Positions 1-7,754 of a stretch of 36,774 nucleotides of DNA are shown here, one piece after another. The notes beneath the pieces were generated by a model that saw nothing but the letters and a program-made list of their open reading frames with translations, had not been told where the DNA came from and did not search any database. The DNA is from Polyangiaceae bacterium (GTDB taxonomy: Bacteria > Myxococcota_A > Polyangia > HGW-17 > JALWFW01): the NCBI GenBank assembly GCA_027013865.1, contig JALWFW010000036.1:21819-58592 (forward strand), written 5' to 3'. Each line of letters begins with the position of its first letter. Position 1 is the first letter of the stretch. The position numbers were made by a program, and so were the translations under genes.

Positions 1-83
1 CGGAATCACCCACGTTTTTATCTGACGGTGCGCCACATCTCCCTGCGGATTTGCTGTAGGTAAGCATCTGTGGTATTGATTTT

Positions 84-112
84 CTGACATGGTTGTTTGT
101 CAGATCTTAAAT
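84..112 (+). promoter_or_regulatory. Probable sigma70 promoter with overlapping inverted repeat, first lipoprotein gene
   Basis: A -35-like CTGACA (84-89) and a -10-like TTAAAT (107-112) are 17 bases apart, placing transcription start about 14 bases before the ATG at 133. A 7-bp inverted repeat, TCTGACA/TGTCAGA (83-89 and 98-104, 8-base spacer), covers the -35 and spacer, so a repressor or activator could act here. Bases 1-82 hold nothing else I can support. Inferred from hexamer resemblance only. Confidence 0.4.
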
Positions 113-132
113 CGTGAACGGAGGAACGGATC

Positions 133-2037
133 ATGAGACGTACTTTCTTACTGCTCTTTGTGCTGGTGGCATCGACTGTTCCTGTAGCATGTGATGATTC
201 CGGAGACAGTGACACTGGGACTGGCCAGGCGGTTTGCGGCAATGGAATCGTGGAGGAGGGAGAGCAGTGCGACGGTACGAATCTCGATTCCGTATCGTGT
301 TCCGACCTGGGTTATGGAGGCGGCGTGCTTGCCTGCACTTCAGAATGCACCTTCGACACTTCCGGCTGTTCCATGTGCGGAAATGGAGTGAAGGAGGGGG
401 ATGAGGAATGCGATGGTGCCGAGTTCGCCGGTTTGGGTTGCAGCGATTTCACCGACAGTACAGGTCATGTATATGACGGCGGTGTATTGAGGTGCTCGGA
501 TGACTGCCACATCGATACATCGGGATGCGGTATCTGCGGTAATGGCGTAATCGACGGTGCGGAACAGTGTGATGGTGCTGATCTCGGCGGGGTGACCTGC
601 TCTGATCTGGAGGACGGTACGGCAGGCGCTTTCACCGACGGAACACTGGTGTGTACGGCAGAGTGCACCTTTGACGTGAGTGCCTGCACGCGGTGCGGAG
701 ACGGAGCGGTCGAGGGGTCGGAACAGTGTGACGGTACCAGTCTCGACGGGATGACCTGTGCCGACCTGGGATACTGGGATCCCCACGGTTCAGAGAATCT
801 GGCGTGTTCCCAGCAGTGTGGTTACGATGATTCGGGCTGTGCTCGTCCCTTGGATGTGTGTACGGGGACAGCCTTTGGATGCACACTCCTTTCGGACGGC
901 AGTGTGTGGTGCTGGGGGCAGATGGGAGGTCACTCCGTCTACGTGGCCCGGGAGGTGATCCTTCCGACCGATGCCACTGACCTGGCGTGCGGCAGGGCCC
1001 ATGCGTGTGCAGTGCTGGCGGATGGGACGATGTACTGCTGGGGGGACAATTCGACAAGCCAGTGTGCACGTAGCAGAGATCAGGGTTCATATTCCCTGGA
1101 CAGCCCCGCACAGGTCCCAGGAACGATATCCTGGAGCCGGGTATCGGCCGGCATGGATACCACGTGCGCCATAGGACGTGACAGCAGCTGGAACGACCGT
1201 GCAGTCGTATACTGCTGGGGAGACAACGTCAACGGACAGGTCTTCTACACTGACAACCCTGCCTTCGATGCCACTGTCATAGATGTCCCCACCCCCATAA
1301 AGACGGACTCATTCGAGTTCGAGTACGATGCCATCGATGCGGATGTGGGGGATGTCGGCGGCTGCCTCGTGACCTCGAACCACGTTGCCGCGTGCTGGGG
1401 TACGCATGTGGATGACGGTGCTCTCGTGACCACCGAGGCTACACAGGTGGACCTGGCAGGACGCGAGGCACTTGGAATGCACGTTGAGGGGAGGACGGCG
1501 TGCTTCAGTGTGCGTGATGCCACGGGTCTGCGGGTGATGTGCATGGGAAGCAATGCAGTCAATGTGCTGGGCCTGGAGGACGACCCCGATCCGGCGGATC
1601 CCCTTTATATATCCGGGATTTCTTCTCTGATTCCCGCAGATGTGCTGCTTAGTGCCGGGTATCGGGTCAAATCCGTGGTGTGGGCAGGTGAAGGCATCGT
1701 CAACGCATGTATCCTGACGGACGGCGACGTCTGGTGCTGGGGCAACAGAAATACCGGTCTTCTGGGATTCTTTCCGGCCAGCAGCCCCTACTATTACTGG
1801 CAGGACGTCCTGCTCACCGATCCTTCAGACATCCACTCAGGGGTGAAAGCCGGTCTGGGTCGTGTGTTCGAGGGTATTTCCATGAGTAACCGCGGTGAAT
1901 TCGCGTGTGCCTGGGACTCCCTGAGTATATGGTGCTGGGGTCGCAACGGCGGTGACGGAAATCTCGGAACAGCCGCATCGGATCCCGTCGTTTATGTGCC
2001 CTCGGAAGTATTCATTCCCCAGGTCACATCCGACTGA
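133..2037 (+). CDS. Cys-rich repeat / RCC1-repeat surface lipoprotein
   Basis: The 634-residue product opens with a lipoprotein signal peptide whose lipobox ends VPVAC (Cys20), then a short acidic linker. Residues ~33-235 are four repeats of about 50 residues, each starting CGNG or CGDG, continuing E-x-CDG and ending in a CxxxC...C pattern, resembling the Cys-rich repeats common in myxobacterial secreted proteins. From ~240 to the end come about seven RCC1-like blades recognisable by C-x-L-x-DG-x-(V/M)-(W/Y)-CWG, a likely beta propeller. The blades carry paired cysteines, fitting disulfides outside the cytoplasm. GGAGG lies 8 bases before the ATG. It is monocistronic and convergent with the next gene. 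Ligand and role are unknown; adhesion or carbohydrate/protein binding at the outer membrane is a guess. Confidence 0.88.
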   Translation: MRRTFLLLFVLVASTVPVACDDSGDSDTGTGQAVCGNGIVEEGEQCDGTNLDSVSCSDLGYGGGVLACTSECTFDTSGCSMCGNGVKEGDEECDGAEFAGLGCSDFTDSTGHVYDGGVLRCSDDCHIDTSGCGICGNGVIDGAEQCDGADLGGVTCSDLEDGTAGAFTDGTLVCTAECTFDVSACTRCGDGAVEGSEQCDGTSLDGMTCADLGYWDPHGSENLACSQQCGYDDSGCARPLDVCTGTAFGCTLLSDGSVWCWGQMGGHSVYVAREVILPTDATDLACGRAHACAVLADGTMYCWGDNSTSQCARSRDQGSYSLDSPAQVPGTISWSRVSAGMDTTCAIGRDSSWNDRAVVYCWGDNVNGQVFYTDNPAFDATVIDVPTPIKTDSFEFEYDAIDADVGDVGGCLVTSNHVAACWGTHVDDGALVTTEATQVDLAGREALGMHVEGRTACFSVRDATGLRVMCMGSNAVNVLGLEDDPDPADPLYISGISSLIPADVLLSAGYRVKSVVWAGEGIVNACILTDGDVWCWGNRNTGLLGFFPASSPYYYWQDVLLTDPSDIHSGVKAGLGRVFEGISMSNRGEFACAWDSLSIWCWGRNGGDGNLGTAASDPVVYVPSEVFIPQVTSD

Positions 2038-2048
2038 CTGATTTTCAT

Positions 2049-2072
2049 GTGTAACTAGTTGAAATAAAAGGA
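2049..2072 (+). repeat. 3'-end motif copy 1 (TAACT-N3-TGA family)
   Basis: The core reads GTGTAACTAGTTGAAATAAA. It starts 11 bases past the stop of the RCC1 lipoprotein, on the same strand, inside the convergent junction with the PLP enzyme gene. A T5 tract follows about 20 bases later. It is one of seven related intergenic copies in the window (see findings). No hairpin is associated. Confidence 0.6.
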
Positions 2073-2109
2073 GAAATTCAAAGAGCGGTTTTTGGGGGAC
2101 GGATAGGGA

Positions 2110-3591
2110 TCACAGGGACTCCAGCAGTCCTGTCCTGCTGTTGAATTCCTCGATGGCCCTGTCCCACTCGGGCACGATGGAGAAAACCTGATCCCAGAAT
2201 TCGGGATCCCACAGCTGGTTCAGATCATGGAGATCCTTCTTCTGCTGCTCGATCCAGGTGAAGTACTTGAGGTTGTGAAGAGACTTTCTGTCCCAGTAGC
2301 CCAGCTCGCGGTAGTGGTCGGCCGGCTGTCCGAGGAGACGGCGCTCCATGGTTATGAGGGCCTCGTCACGGGTCATGGGACCGTATGTCCTGCGGTATTC
2401 CTCTATGCGGGACTGATACATGTCCGCAGAGTCGGTGAACACGGTCACCAGCACGTCACGGCCGTCCATCTCGAAGTACTTGGCAGTCTTTATGGAGGAC
2501 AGCATGTTACCGATGGACGACAGGCCCAGGAGAGACAGGTTCTCGATGGTCTCGGAGGGTACGCCGTACTCCTCCAGCACCTTCTTGCCCTCGTCCTCGT
2601 TGAACAGGCGGAAGATGCGCACTACGTCCTCGTCGTCTATGGCTGCCACGGCATCAGTATTGCGGGTGTTGTGTATCCATGGGACGTGCTTGTCTCCGAT
2701 GCCCTCTATCCTGTGGGCTCCGAATCCGTTGTTGTACAGGGTGGGGCACTGCAGAGCCTCGCCGGCCACGATCATTGAGCCGTGGAACACCTTCTTGAGG
2801 TAGTCACCGGCTGCGATAGTGCCGGCTGAACCCGTTGCGGAAACGTAAGCTGCAAGATGCTGGCCATCGCGCATCTCCTCACGGAGCATCTCCTCGATGG
2901 CGGCGCCGGTCACCTCGTGGTGGAATATGGCGTTGCCGAACTCGTCGAACTGGTTGAATATGACCACTCCGGGGTCGGTTTCGCGCAGTTCCCAGCACTT
3001 ATCGTAGATTTCCTTCACATTGGATTCACTGCCAGGGGTGGCGATGACCTCGGCACCAATGGAGCGGAGCCAGTCGAAGCGCTCCTGGCTCATCTCCTCA
3101 GGCAGTATGGCAACGGCCTGGGTGGACAAAAGGGCGCAGTCAAAGGCACCACCACGGCAGTAGTTGCCTGTGGACGGCCACACCGCCTTTTGGGTGGTGG
3201 GATCGAATTCACCCGATATGAGGCGAGGCACGAGACATCCGAAGGCGGCTCCCACCTTGTGTGCTCCGGTGGGGAAGTACTTGCCCACCAGGCCGATCAG
3301 TCTGGAGGACAGGCCCGTAAGCTGAGAGGGCAGCTCCATGCGGTTGACACGTCCGTAAAGTCCTGTGCTGATATCGTTTTTCCATGTGATCCTGAACAGA
3401 TTGATGGGATCCACATCCCACAGTCCCACGTTGACTAGGCGCTCCTTTATGGCCTGGGGCACGAGCTCCTGGGGGTTTTTGAGCTGTGCAAAGGTGGGGA
3501 TGATGATGTTCTGTTCACGACAGCGTTGTACTGTCTTTTCGAGCACTTCCTCGTTGAAGTGTAGTTTTACTGGCATGTAGTCTATACCCAT
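2110..3591 (-). CDS. PLP-dependent fold-type II enzyme (cysteine-synthase-like, function unassigned)
   Basis: The 493-residue product belongs to the tryptophan-synthase-beta/cysteine-synthase superfamily. The probable PLP lysine lies in PTGAHKVGAAFG near residue 120, followed by PSTGNYCRGGA, the substrate-loop region, and a glycine-rich phosphate-binding stretch, ATGSAGTIAAGDYLKKVF. It matches a family seen mainly in anaerobes and usually annotated only as 'PLP-dependent protein, beta subunit'; that placement is from memory of conserved stretches such as KNPQELVP and GIGDKHVPWIH. The start at 3591 is chosen because GAGGAGG sits 5 bases upstream; the open frame runs further but through the tRNA terminator. 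The gene follows tRNA-Leu on the same strand and has its own structured leader. Substrate and reaction cannot be read from sequence; an amino-acid lyase or synthase acting on a Ser/Cys/Thr-type substrate is likely. Confidence 0.85.
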   Translation of the reverse strand: MGIDYMPVKLHFNEEVLEKTVQRCREQNIIIPTFAQLKNPQELVPQAIKERLVNVGLWDVDPINLFRITWKNDISTGLYGRVNRMELPSQLTGLSSRLIGLVGKYFPTGAHKVGAAFGCLVPRLISGEFDPTTQKAVWPSTGNYCRGGAFDCALLSTQAVAILPEEMSQERFDWLRSIGAEVIATPGSESNVKEIYDKCWELRETDPGVVIFNQFDEFGNAIFHHEVTGAAIEEMLREEMRDGQHLAAYVSATGSAGTIAAGDYLKKVFHGSMIVAGEALQCPTLYNNGFGAHRIEGIGDKHVPWIHNTRNTDAVAAIDDEDVVRIFRLFNEDEGKKVLEEYGVPSETIENLSLLGLSSIGNMLSSIKTAKYFEMDGRDVLVTVFTDSADMYQSRIEEYRRTYGPMTRDEALITMERRLLGQPADHYRELGYWDRKSLHNLKYFTWIEQQKKDLHDLNQLWDPEFWDQVFSIVPEWDRAIEEFNSRTGLLESL

Positions 3592-3703
3592 GTCGACCTC
3601 CTCAAAGTTGCGCATTTTATGGATAAGGAACGTTTTTTTCCACTGATTTTCAGCATGTCGTGAATCACTGAAATCCGGTATGAAGCCGGGCAGGATACCG
3701 GAT
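3592..3703 (-). promoter_or_regulatory. Structured mRNA leader of the PLP enzyme gene
   Basis: Between the tRNA terminator and the start codon the minus strand can form a perfect 9-bp stem, ATCCGGTAT/ATACCGGAT (3695-3703 with 3673-3681, 13-base loop). A second stem of about 6-8 bp follows at once, built on TTTCAG/CTGAAA, and then an A-rich stretch leading to the ribosome binding site. This is more structure than a plain spacer needs and suggests cis-regulation, but it matches no riboswitch I recognise. Confidence 0.35.
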
Positions 3704-3710
3704 GCTGGGC

Positions 3711-3738
3711 AAAAAAAAAAGGCGGGCCGAAGCCCGCC
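3711..3738 (-). terminator. Rho-independent terminator of tRNA-Leu
   Basis: On the minus strand a perfect GGCGGGC/GCCCGCC stem closes a TTCG tetraloop and is followed by a run of ten T residues. It starts 9 bases after the tRNA 3' end, so the tRNA is a separate transcript from the PLP enzyme gene downstream. Confidence 0.93.
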
Positions 3739-3747
3739 GTTCGCTTG

Positions 3748-3833
3748 TGCGAGGAAGGGGAATCGAACCCCTACGGCCAAAAGCGGCCACTAGGCCCTCA
3801 ACCTAGCGCGTCTACCTATTCCGCCATCCTCGC
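3748..3833 (-). tRNA. tRNA-Leu (anticodon GAG)
   Basis: The minus strand folds as a complete class-II tRNA: acceptor stem GCGAGGA/TCCTCGC, anticodon stem CTAGG/CCTAG around loop TTGAGGG (anticodon GAG, reading CUC and CUU), a long variable arm (GTGGCCGCTTTTGGCC region) and T arm GGGGTTCGATTCCCC. The discriminator is A. CCA is not encoded (CAA follows), so it must be added after transcription. A strong promoter and terminator flank it. Confidence 0.95.
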
Positions 3834-3866
3834 GTGCCTCAACACCAACTCCCACACGCGGGGTAC

Positions 3867-3895
3867 ACTATGATGAAAACGACTATTCATGTCAA
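3867..3895 (-). promoter_or_regulatory. Promoter of tRNA-Leu
   Basis: On the minus strand a perfect TTGACA (3890-3895) is followed after exactly 17 bases by CATAGT (3867-3872). The start region downstream is GC-rich (CCCCGCG), as in stringently controlled stable-RNA promoters; that link is established for enterobacteria and inferred here. Confidence 0.7.
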
Positions 3896-3931
3896 GTAAT
3901 TTCATGTTTTATGTCTGGCTGTCGATTGCTG

Positions 3932-3955
3932 GTATAACTAATTGATATTATTAAA
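3932..3955 (+). repeat. 3'-end motif copy 2 (TAACT-N3-TGA family)
   Basis: It reads GTATAACTAATTGATATTAT and continues into AAAGTTTTAT. It lies 65 bases past the 3' end of the minus-strand gene ending at 4021, in the opposite orientation. Its reverse complement contains TATCAATTAGTTA, an exact match to the IHF consensus WATCAANNNNTTR. Confidence 0.6.
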
Positions 3956-4020
3956 GTTTTATAAATAACCAGTATTTGTTGGGCAGGAGGGAGGAAAAAC
4001 GGAGAGGGAACGGGTGAAAT

Positions 4021-4791
4021 TTAGTGATCTGCTTTGGCCAGGGAAGCGTAATCAATGGTCATGATGGTTCCAATACCTGCCCCCCAGTACCACGGTGAGG
4101 GTGCTCCGGACTCGTGCATTAGATAAACAGATGCGATAAGTTCTATATTTGGTCCGATCATGATGTTGAGCCCCACGGCGCTACCATCGTAGGAGCGATT
4201 TGACGTGGAGGAACGTCTGTCGAATTCCAGGGAAAAGTAATTCTCCTGGAGAATCTGAAGACCCTCCTTCACGGTCCAGTAGAGACCGAGAGTGTTCTCC
4301 ATGCTTCTGGTTGAAAGGTGAACTTCGCTGCCGTCGTCATTGGTCTGGGCCTCTCCTGCCTCGGCAATGCGTCCTCTGATATAGATTCCCGCGAGTCTGA
4401 GGGAGTCTGCTGCGTCCAGGTTGATTTCAAAGTCGAGGGCCACCATGGAAGGATGGGCAAGGGTAAGGCCCAGATCGATGTCCAGGTGTGTGGTGTCGAG
4501 TACGGTACCGAATACCCCCATGGAGAATTCCGAGTCTTCCGACACGAGATCACCGCTGGCGGAGAATACTGGGGAGAAGAATACCGATATGCGGTCCGTT
4601 ATGCCGGTTCCGTAAAGTGCACTCGAGAACATGTGGGCATCGGCGCGCTTCTTGCCGAGTCCGAAGTAATCCATGTAAAGCTCGTATTCCGATGCCCCTT
4701 CGGGATAGGGTTCGGCAGTGTCGAGGGCCATGACCTGGCCGGCATACGTCAGCACATAAATCAGTGATGTCAGAGTAATAAACCTTTTCAT
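4021..4791 (-). CDS. Secreted, probably outer-membrane beta-barrel protein
   Basis: The 256-residue product has a cleavable signal peptide (hydrophobic core ITLTSLIYVLTYAG, likely cut near VMA-LD). The rest alternates polar and hydrophobic residues (for example LDIDLGLTLAHPSMVALDFEINLDAADSLRLAG in part), in the style of a small outer-membrane barrel, with terms resembling transporter-like barrels of the 'MetA pathway' type. I cannot assign a family. The start at 4791 is chosen because GGAGGA lies 7 bases upstream and the signal peptide begins there. It is transcribed alone, divergently from the molybdenum-cofactor operon. It has no cysteine-rich modules, unlike the other exported proteins in the window. 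Confidence 0.65.
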   Translation of the reverse strand: MKRFITLTSLIYVLTYAGQVMALDTAEPYPEGASEYELYMDYFGLGKKRADAHMFSSALYGTGITDRISVFFSPVFSASGDLVSEDSEFSMGVFGTVLDTTHLDIDLGLTLAHPSMVALDFEINLDAADSLRLAGIYIRGRIAEAGEAQTNDDGSEVHLSTRSMENTLGLYWTVKEGLQILQENYFSLEFDRRSSTSNRSYDGSAVGLNIMIGPNIELIASVYLMHESGAPSPWYWGAGIGTIMTIDYASLAKADH

Positions 4792-4967
4792 CCGTGATCC
4801 TCCATGACGAGGTGTGTGCATGGATAACTTCATCGGATAAGAGGCGTCAAGAGAAAAAATAAGGGTGTCCTAAAAAAGTTTTTATCCCCGAAAAAATGAA
4901 CGTACGTGACGTTTGGTGGTGGAGTTTTCCCGCAAAACCGTTAACCTCCCCGCCCTGGAGGAAGAAT

Positions 4968-6668
4968 ATGAAAGCCAGTACCCTCATGCCGCCTTCGGAA
5001 GCGTTCGGAATCATGATGGACTCCCTGCCAGAACCCAGGAAAACCGACATGTCACCGGCCGAGGCCCTGGGACTGGCCGTGTGCGGTGAGGTGAGGGCCC
5101 CGCAGGACTATCCTGCCTTCGACAGGGTCATACGTGACGGATATGCAGTGCGCAGTGCCGACACTCCGGGAACCCTGCGCATACTCGAGGGTGAGTCCTC
5201 TCCGGGTGTGCCTTTTACGGGGCGTGTCCAGGCCGGCCAGGCGGTGTACGTGCTCACCGGAGCTCCGCTGCCAGAAGGCGCCGATGCCGTGGTCCGCGTG
5301 GAGGACGTCACTGTGGAGGGCTCTTTTCTGACCGTGCCTGCCGTAAGGCCGTCAGCCGCCGTGGTTCGTGCCGGAAGCGAGAAGAAGGCCGGAGAAGTGG
5401 TTCTTGGTGACGGCGATGTCGTCACCCCGCTGGTGGTGGGAGCGCTTCAGTTCATGGGTATCGAACGTGTCAGAGTGTATGCCCCTCCTAGGGCGGCCGT
5501 GGTGGTCACAGGGGACGAGCTTACGGACCGGCCTGGCACTTACACCATCCGTGACGGTGACGGCCCCCTGGTCAAGGCCATGCTGGAGATGGCTGGAATC
5601 CGAGACGTGGTGGTACGTCGCTCAGAGGACGATTTTGATAACCTACTGAGATTACTGAATAAATTCAAAGATCGTGATTTGGTGATCTTCACTGGTGCAG
5701 TGTCCATGGGCCGCAAGGACGTGGTGCCCCAGGTGCTGGAGGCAGCAGGTGGACGGAAGATTTTCCACCGTATTGCCCAAAAACCGGGACGCCCCATGCT
5801 GTTCGGACGCATCGGAGACAGTCTGTTCTTCGGGCTCCCCGGAAATCCCTTGTCCTGCTTGGTGGGCATGCATTTCTACGTGCTTCCGGCCGTGCGTAGA
5901 CTCATGGGACTGCCCTGGATGCCCGCGTCAGTACGCACGGTCCTGAGTGCGGACGCAGTGAGCGACACCGATCGCGTCACCCGCCTTCTGGTTCGCATCG
6001 ACGAGGCCACCGGCACGGTCCAGACGCTGCCCTGGCGCGGTTCGGCCGACGTGTTCAACACCCTTGGGGCATCGGGCTACATATCCCTTGGACCACGCCA
6101 GCACCTTCGGGCCGGTTCCGTTGTCATGGCCGAGCCCTTCGGCCGCTGGGTCCATCCCGCAGACGACATCGGCGCGCAGTCCGACGTCCGCAGTAGTGAC
6201 AGGGCCCCATCCCCCGAACTTCACATGATAGACGTGGGGAGCAAGGACATCACTCGCCGCATGGCACGGGCCTATGCACGTGTAGAGATGTCGCCGGACA
6301 CTGCCCGTGCCATATCCGAAGGACACACTCCAAAGGGAGACGTACTCAGGACGGCTGAGGTCGCCGGCATCATGGGAGCCAAGAAGACGCCCGATCTGGT
6401 GCCCCTGTGTCACCCCCTGGTGCTCGATGGCGTCGATGTGAAGGCACGCGTGGAAGGAAGTGGCGTGTCCATATGGACACAGGTGCGCTGTACCGGCCGC
6501 ACGGGTGTGGAGATGGAGGCACTGACAGCGGCTTCGGCAGCAGCCCTCACGGTCTACGACATGATAAAGGGCATGGACAGGGCTGCGGTGATACGGGAGG
6601 TACTGCTTGTCGAGAAGGACGGCGGTAAATCTGGACACTTTACGAGAAAGTTCAATGATTACAGGTAA
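4968..6668 (+). CDS. MoeA-MoaC fusion, molybdenum cofactor biosynthesis
   Basis: Residues 1 to ~405 are MoeA, which inserts molybdate into adenylated molybdopterin. Visible motifs are DGYAV, VVTGDEL (acidic catalytic residue kept), FTGAVSMGRKD (Asp kept; usually SGGVSxGxxD) and FGLPGNPLS. Residues 420-566 are a complete MoaC (cyclic pyranopterin monophosphate synthase): MIDVGSKDITRR, KGDVLRTAEVAGIMGAKKT, LVPLCHPL, TGVEMEALTAAS and GGKSG are all present. MoaC acts first and MoeA last in the pathway, so the two fused enzymes are not consecutive. GGAGGA sits 5 bases before the ATG at 4968; an upstream ATG at 4896 has no ribosome site. The next gene starts 5 bases after the stop. No moaA, moaE or moaD is in the window. 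Confidence 0.92.
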   Translation: MKASTLMPPSEAFGIMMDSLPEPRKTDMSPAEALGLAVCGEVRAPQDYPAFDRVIRDGYAVRSADTPGTLRILEGESSPGVPFTGRVQAGQAVYVLTGAPLPEGADAVVRVEDVTVEGSFLTVPAVRPSAAVVRAGSEKKAGEVVLGDGDVVTPLVVGALQFMGIERVRVYAPPRAAVVVTGDELTDRPGTYTIRDGDGPLVKAMLEMAGIRDVVVRRSEDDFDNLLRLLNKFKDRDLVIFTGAVSMGRKDVVPQVLEAAGGRKIFHRIAQKPGRPMLFGRIGDSLFFGLPGNPLSCLVGMHFYVLPAVRRLMGLPWMPASVRTVLSADAVSDTDRVTRLLVRIDEATGTVQTLPWRGSADVFNTLGASGYISLGPRQHLRAGSVVMAEPFGRWVHPADDIGAQSDVRSSDRAPSPELHMIDVGSKDITRRMARAYARVEMSPDTARAISEGHTPKGDVLRTAEVAGIMGAKKTPDLVPLCHPLVLDGVDVKARVEGSGVSIWTQVRCTGRTGVEMEALTAASAAALTVYDMIKGMDRAAVIREVLLVEKDGGKSGHFTRKFNDYR

Positions 6669-6673
6669 TTACA

Positions 6674-7630
6674 ATGAGCAATGTGAATAGCGGTACGATT
6701 CTGGCGGTGTGCTCGAGTGCCACCAGAGGCAATGTGAAGCAGAAAGTGGATGAGATAGTCCTCAGGCGAGACTGGGGCATAGAGGGGGACGCCCATGCCG
6801 GACACTGGCACAGACAGGTGAGTCTGCTGCCCCAGGAGGGAGCCGAGGAGATGGAGGCAGAGAGCCCCGGACTGAAACTGAAACCGGGCATCTTCGCCGA
6901 GAACGTGCGTACCCGCGGCCTCGATTACTCCACCCTAGAGGTGGGACAGCGGCTGAGACTGGGTACCGCCGTAGTCCAGGTGACCCAGATAGGTAAACAG
7001 TGTCACCATCCCTGCGCCATTCAGGAACTGACCGGGCGCTGCATCATGCCAGAGGTGGGCATATTCGTAAGAGTGGTGAAGAGCGGCGTGGCCAGGGCAG
7101 GTGACGAAGTCTCCGTGGACAGGGAACTCAACCTAATACGCTTTTCGGTGATAACCGCCAGCGACAGGGCGTACAAGGCCGTATACCGGGACGAGTCAGG
7201 CCCGAAGGTGGCCGAGATCATCGGCTCCCGACTTGATGCCCACCTGGTGTCCAAAACGGTTTTGCCTGATGACAGGGAGCGCCTTGCGGATGAGATGCGC
7301 CGCCTTGCAGACGGGGAACTGGTGGACCTCATAGTGACGACCGGCGGTACGGGCCTTGCGGCCACGGATGTGACCCCAGAAGCCACACGGGACGTCATCG
7401 ATCGTGAGATTCCAGGCATGGCGGAGCTTATACGGTGCAAGGGATACGAGATTACTCCGGCAGCCATACTCTCCCGCGGCATCGCCGGGGTTCGGGGGCG
7501 TACCATCATCCTGAATCTTTCGGGCAGTCCAAAGGCCGTGGCAGAGCAGCTCGACATAGTGCTTCCGGTACTTCCCCATGCAGTGCGTCTGGTGGCCGGT
7601 CTTCCGGTACACGACAGGTTCCGTCATTGA
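6674..7630 (+). CDS. MOSC domain-MogA fusion (molybdopterin adenylyltransferase)
   Basis: The 318-residue protein has an N-terminal MOSC domain (residues ~1-150) with the WGIEGDAHAGHWHRQVSLL signature and the cysteine motif IGKQCHHPCAI. MOSC domains are thought to bind or carry activated sulfur or molybdenum cofactor. Residues ~153-318 are a MogA/MoaB domain with ITASDRA, DDRERL, TTGGTGLAATDVTPEAT and NLSGSPKAV, the enzyme that adenylates molybdopterin before MoeA acts. It lies 5 bases after the MoeA-MoaC gene, so the operon supplies MoaC, MogA and MoeA activities from two polypeptides. MOSC-MogA fusions are known in anaerobes. No terminator is obvious in 7631-7754. Confidence 0.9.
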   Translation: MSNVNSGTILAVCSSATRGNVKQKVDEIVLRRDWGIEGDAHAGHWHRQVSLLPQEGAEEMEAESPGLKLKPGIFAENVRTRGLDYSTLEVGQRLRLGTAVVQVTQIGKQCHHPCAIQELTGRCIMPEVGIFVRVVKSGVARAGDEVSVDRELNLIRFSVITASDRAYKAVYRDESGPKVAEIIGSRLDAHLVSKTVLPDDRERLADEMRRLADGELVDLIVTTGGTGLAATDVTPEATRDVIDREIPGMAELIRCKGYEITPAAILSRGIAGVRGRTIILNLSGSPKAVAEQLDIVLPVLPHAVRLVAGLPVHDRFRH

Positions 7631-7715
7631 TACCGGGGGTTGTCTACCAATGCGGCAGTGGATGATAAGGTAACGATTAAAAGGTTGTCAGTTTTAATCA
7701 CAGGGGTGCATTTGA

Positions 7716-7734
7716 TCTGACATGGATCTATAAT
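7716..7734 (+). promoter_or_regulatory. Possible promoter/operator of the EGF-like lipoprotein gene
   Basis: A perfect TATAAT (7729-7734) lies 20 bases before the ATG, with no good -35. Just upstream is TCTGACATGG (7716-7725), the same ten bases as at 83-92 before the first Cys-rich lipoprotein gene. The same TCTGACATG occurs on the minus strand at 11449-11457 between two more lipoprotein genes, so it may be a shared operator. Confidence 0.3.
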
Positions 7735-7754
7735 CGCTACTGATGGAGGAACAG

